Below, one piece after another: positions 6,275-6,394 of a stretch of DNA of 6,394 nt. The DNA comes from an uncultured Candidatus Altimarinota bacterium (GTDB taxonomy: Bacteria; Patescibacteriota; Gracilibacteria; UBA4473): NCBI GenBank assembly GCA_938021445.1, contig CALIGR010000147.1, forward strand, positions 1 to 6,394, read 5' to 3'. Both the position numbers and the translations under genes were made by a program. Position 1 is the stretch's first letter, and each line of letters opens with the position of its first letter. A model generated the notes under the pieces. It ran no database searches, was not told the DNA's origin, and worked only from the letters and a program-made list of their open reading frames with translations.

Positions 6275-6394
6275 AATCTAATAAGTTTTTAAAAACAGAT
6301 TTCCAAAAGTTATTACTGATTTGGTTATCGTTTTCATTTTCTAAATAAATTTCTGGATGAGACTGGATACCAATAACTTTTTCTGAATACTGAA
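6273..6394 (-). CDS. Class I glutamine amidotransferase-like protein, C-terminal fragment
   Basis: The last 39 codons and TAA stop of a gene whose start lies beyond the right edge of the window. The protein begins in frame with QYSEKVIGIQSHPEIY and ends WKSVFKNLLD. The GIQSHPE segment matches the end of class I glutamine amidotransferase domains, where the His and Glu of HPE belong to the Cys-His-Glu catalytic triad that hydrolyses glutamine or gamma-glutamyl amides. The short tail after HPE and the GIQ-HPE spacing recall peptidase C26 (PuuD-like gamma-glutamyl hydrolases), but the region after HPE is unusually Asn/Asp-rich, and anthranilate or GMP synthase-type domains share the same motif. 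The nucleophile Cys is outside the window. The other two minus-strand frames hit stops within about 20 codons, which supports this frame. Confidence 0.75.
   Translation of the reverse strand, partial: QYSEKVIGIQSHPEIYLENENDNQISNNFWKSVFKNLLD

Noticed and set aside
6285..6296. Perfect 12-base palindrome GTTTTTAAAAAC
   Set aside because: It lies inside the coding end of the amidotransferase fragment, encodes ordinary residues (VFKN) and is simple A/T sequence.

Overview
This window looks like an ordinary chromosomal segment from a bacterium with moderately low GC. Coding DNA is richer in GC than the AT-rich gaps. TATAAT-like -10 boxes and a bidirectional intrinsic terminator point to bacterial transcription. 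A fused ADP-forming acetyl-CoA synthetase and short A-rich leaders without a clear Shine-Dalgarno sequence would suit a fermentative lineage such as the Candidate Phyla Radiation (Patescibacteria), but that placement is only a guess. Four genes end in TAA, TAG, TAG and TAA, and no in-frame TGA interrupts them, so there is no sign of UGA recoding.

Layout. Positions 30-2660 (+) encode a complete P2-type cation-pumping ATPase, with a TATAAT box at the left edge. An 80-base convergent gap (2661-2740) holds a strong hairpin terminator that can serve both strands. Positions 2741-4822 (-) encode a one-chain acyl/acetyl-CoA synthetase (ADP-forming). Directly upstream of it on the same strand, 4856-5917 (-) encodes a ten-helix CaCA-family sodium/calcium antiporter. 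A gap of 355 bases (5918-6272) has no convincing gene but contains several inverted repeats. At the right edge, 6273-6394 (-) is the C-terminal end of a class I glutamine amidotransferase-like protein, recognisable by its HPE motif.

How the genes may work together. The ATPase and the antiporter are both membrane cation transporters, probably for Ca2+ and/or Na+ export. The synthetase makes ATP from acyl-CoA by substrate-level phosphorylation. The antiporter and synthetase are close enough (33 bases) to be co-transcribed, although the synthetase also seems to have its own -10 box inside the end of the antiporter gene. A functional link between ATP production and ion export is inference only.

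I did not find a convincing new multi-gene system. The points most worth a second look are a shared promoter-to-ATG geometry in three genes, a nested ~130-base inverted repeat touching the amidotransferase stop codon, the mixed ion-site signature of the ATPase, and a Cys replacing the usual Asn in the antiporter's first ion-binding repeat.
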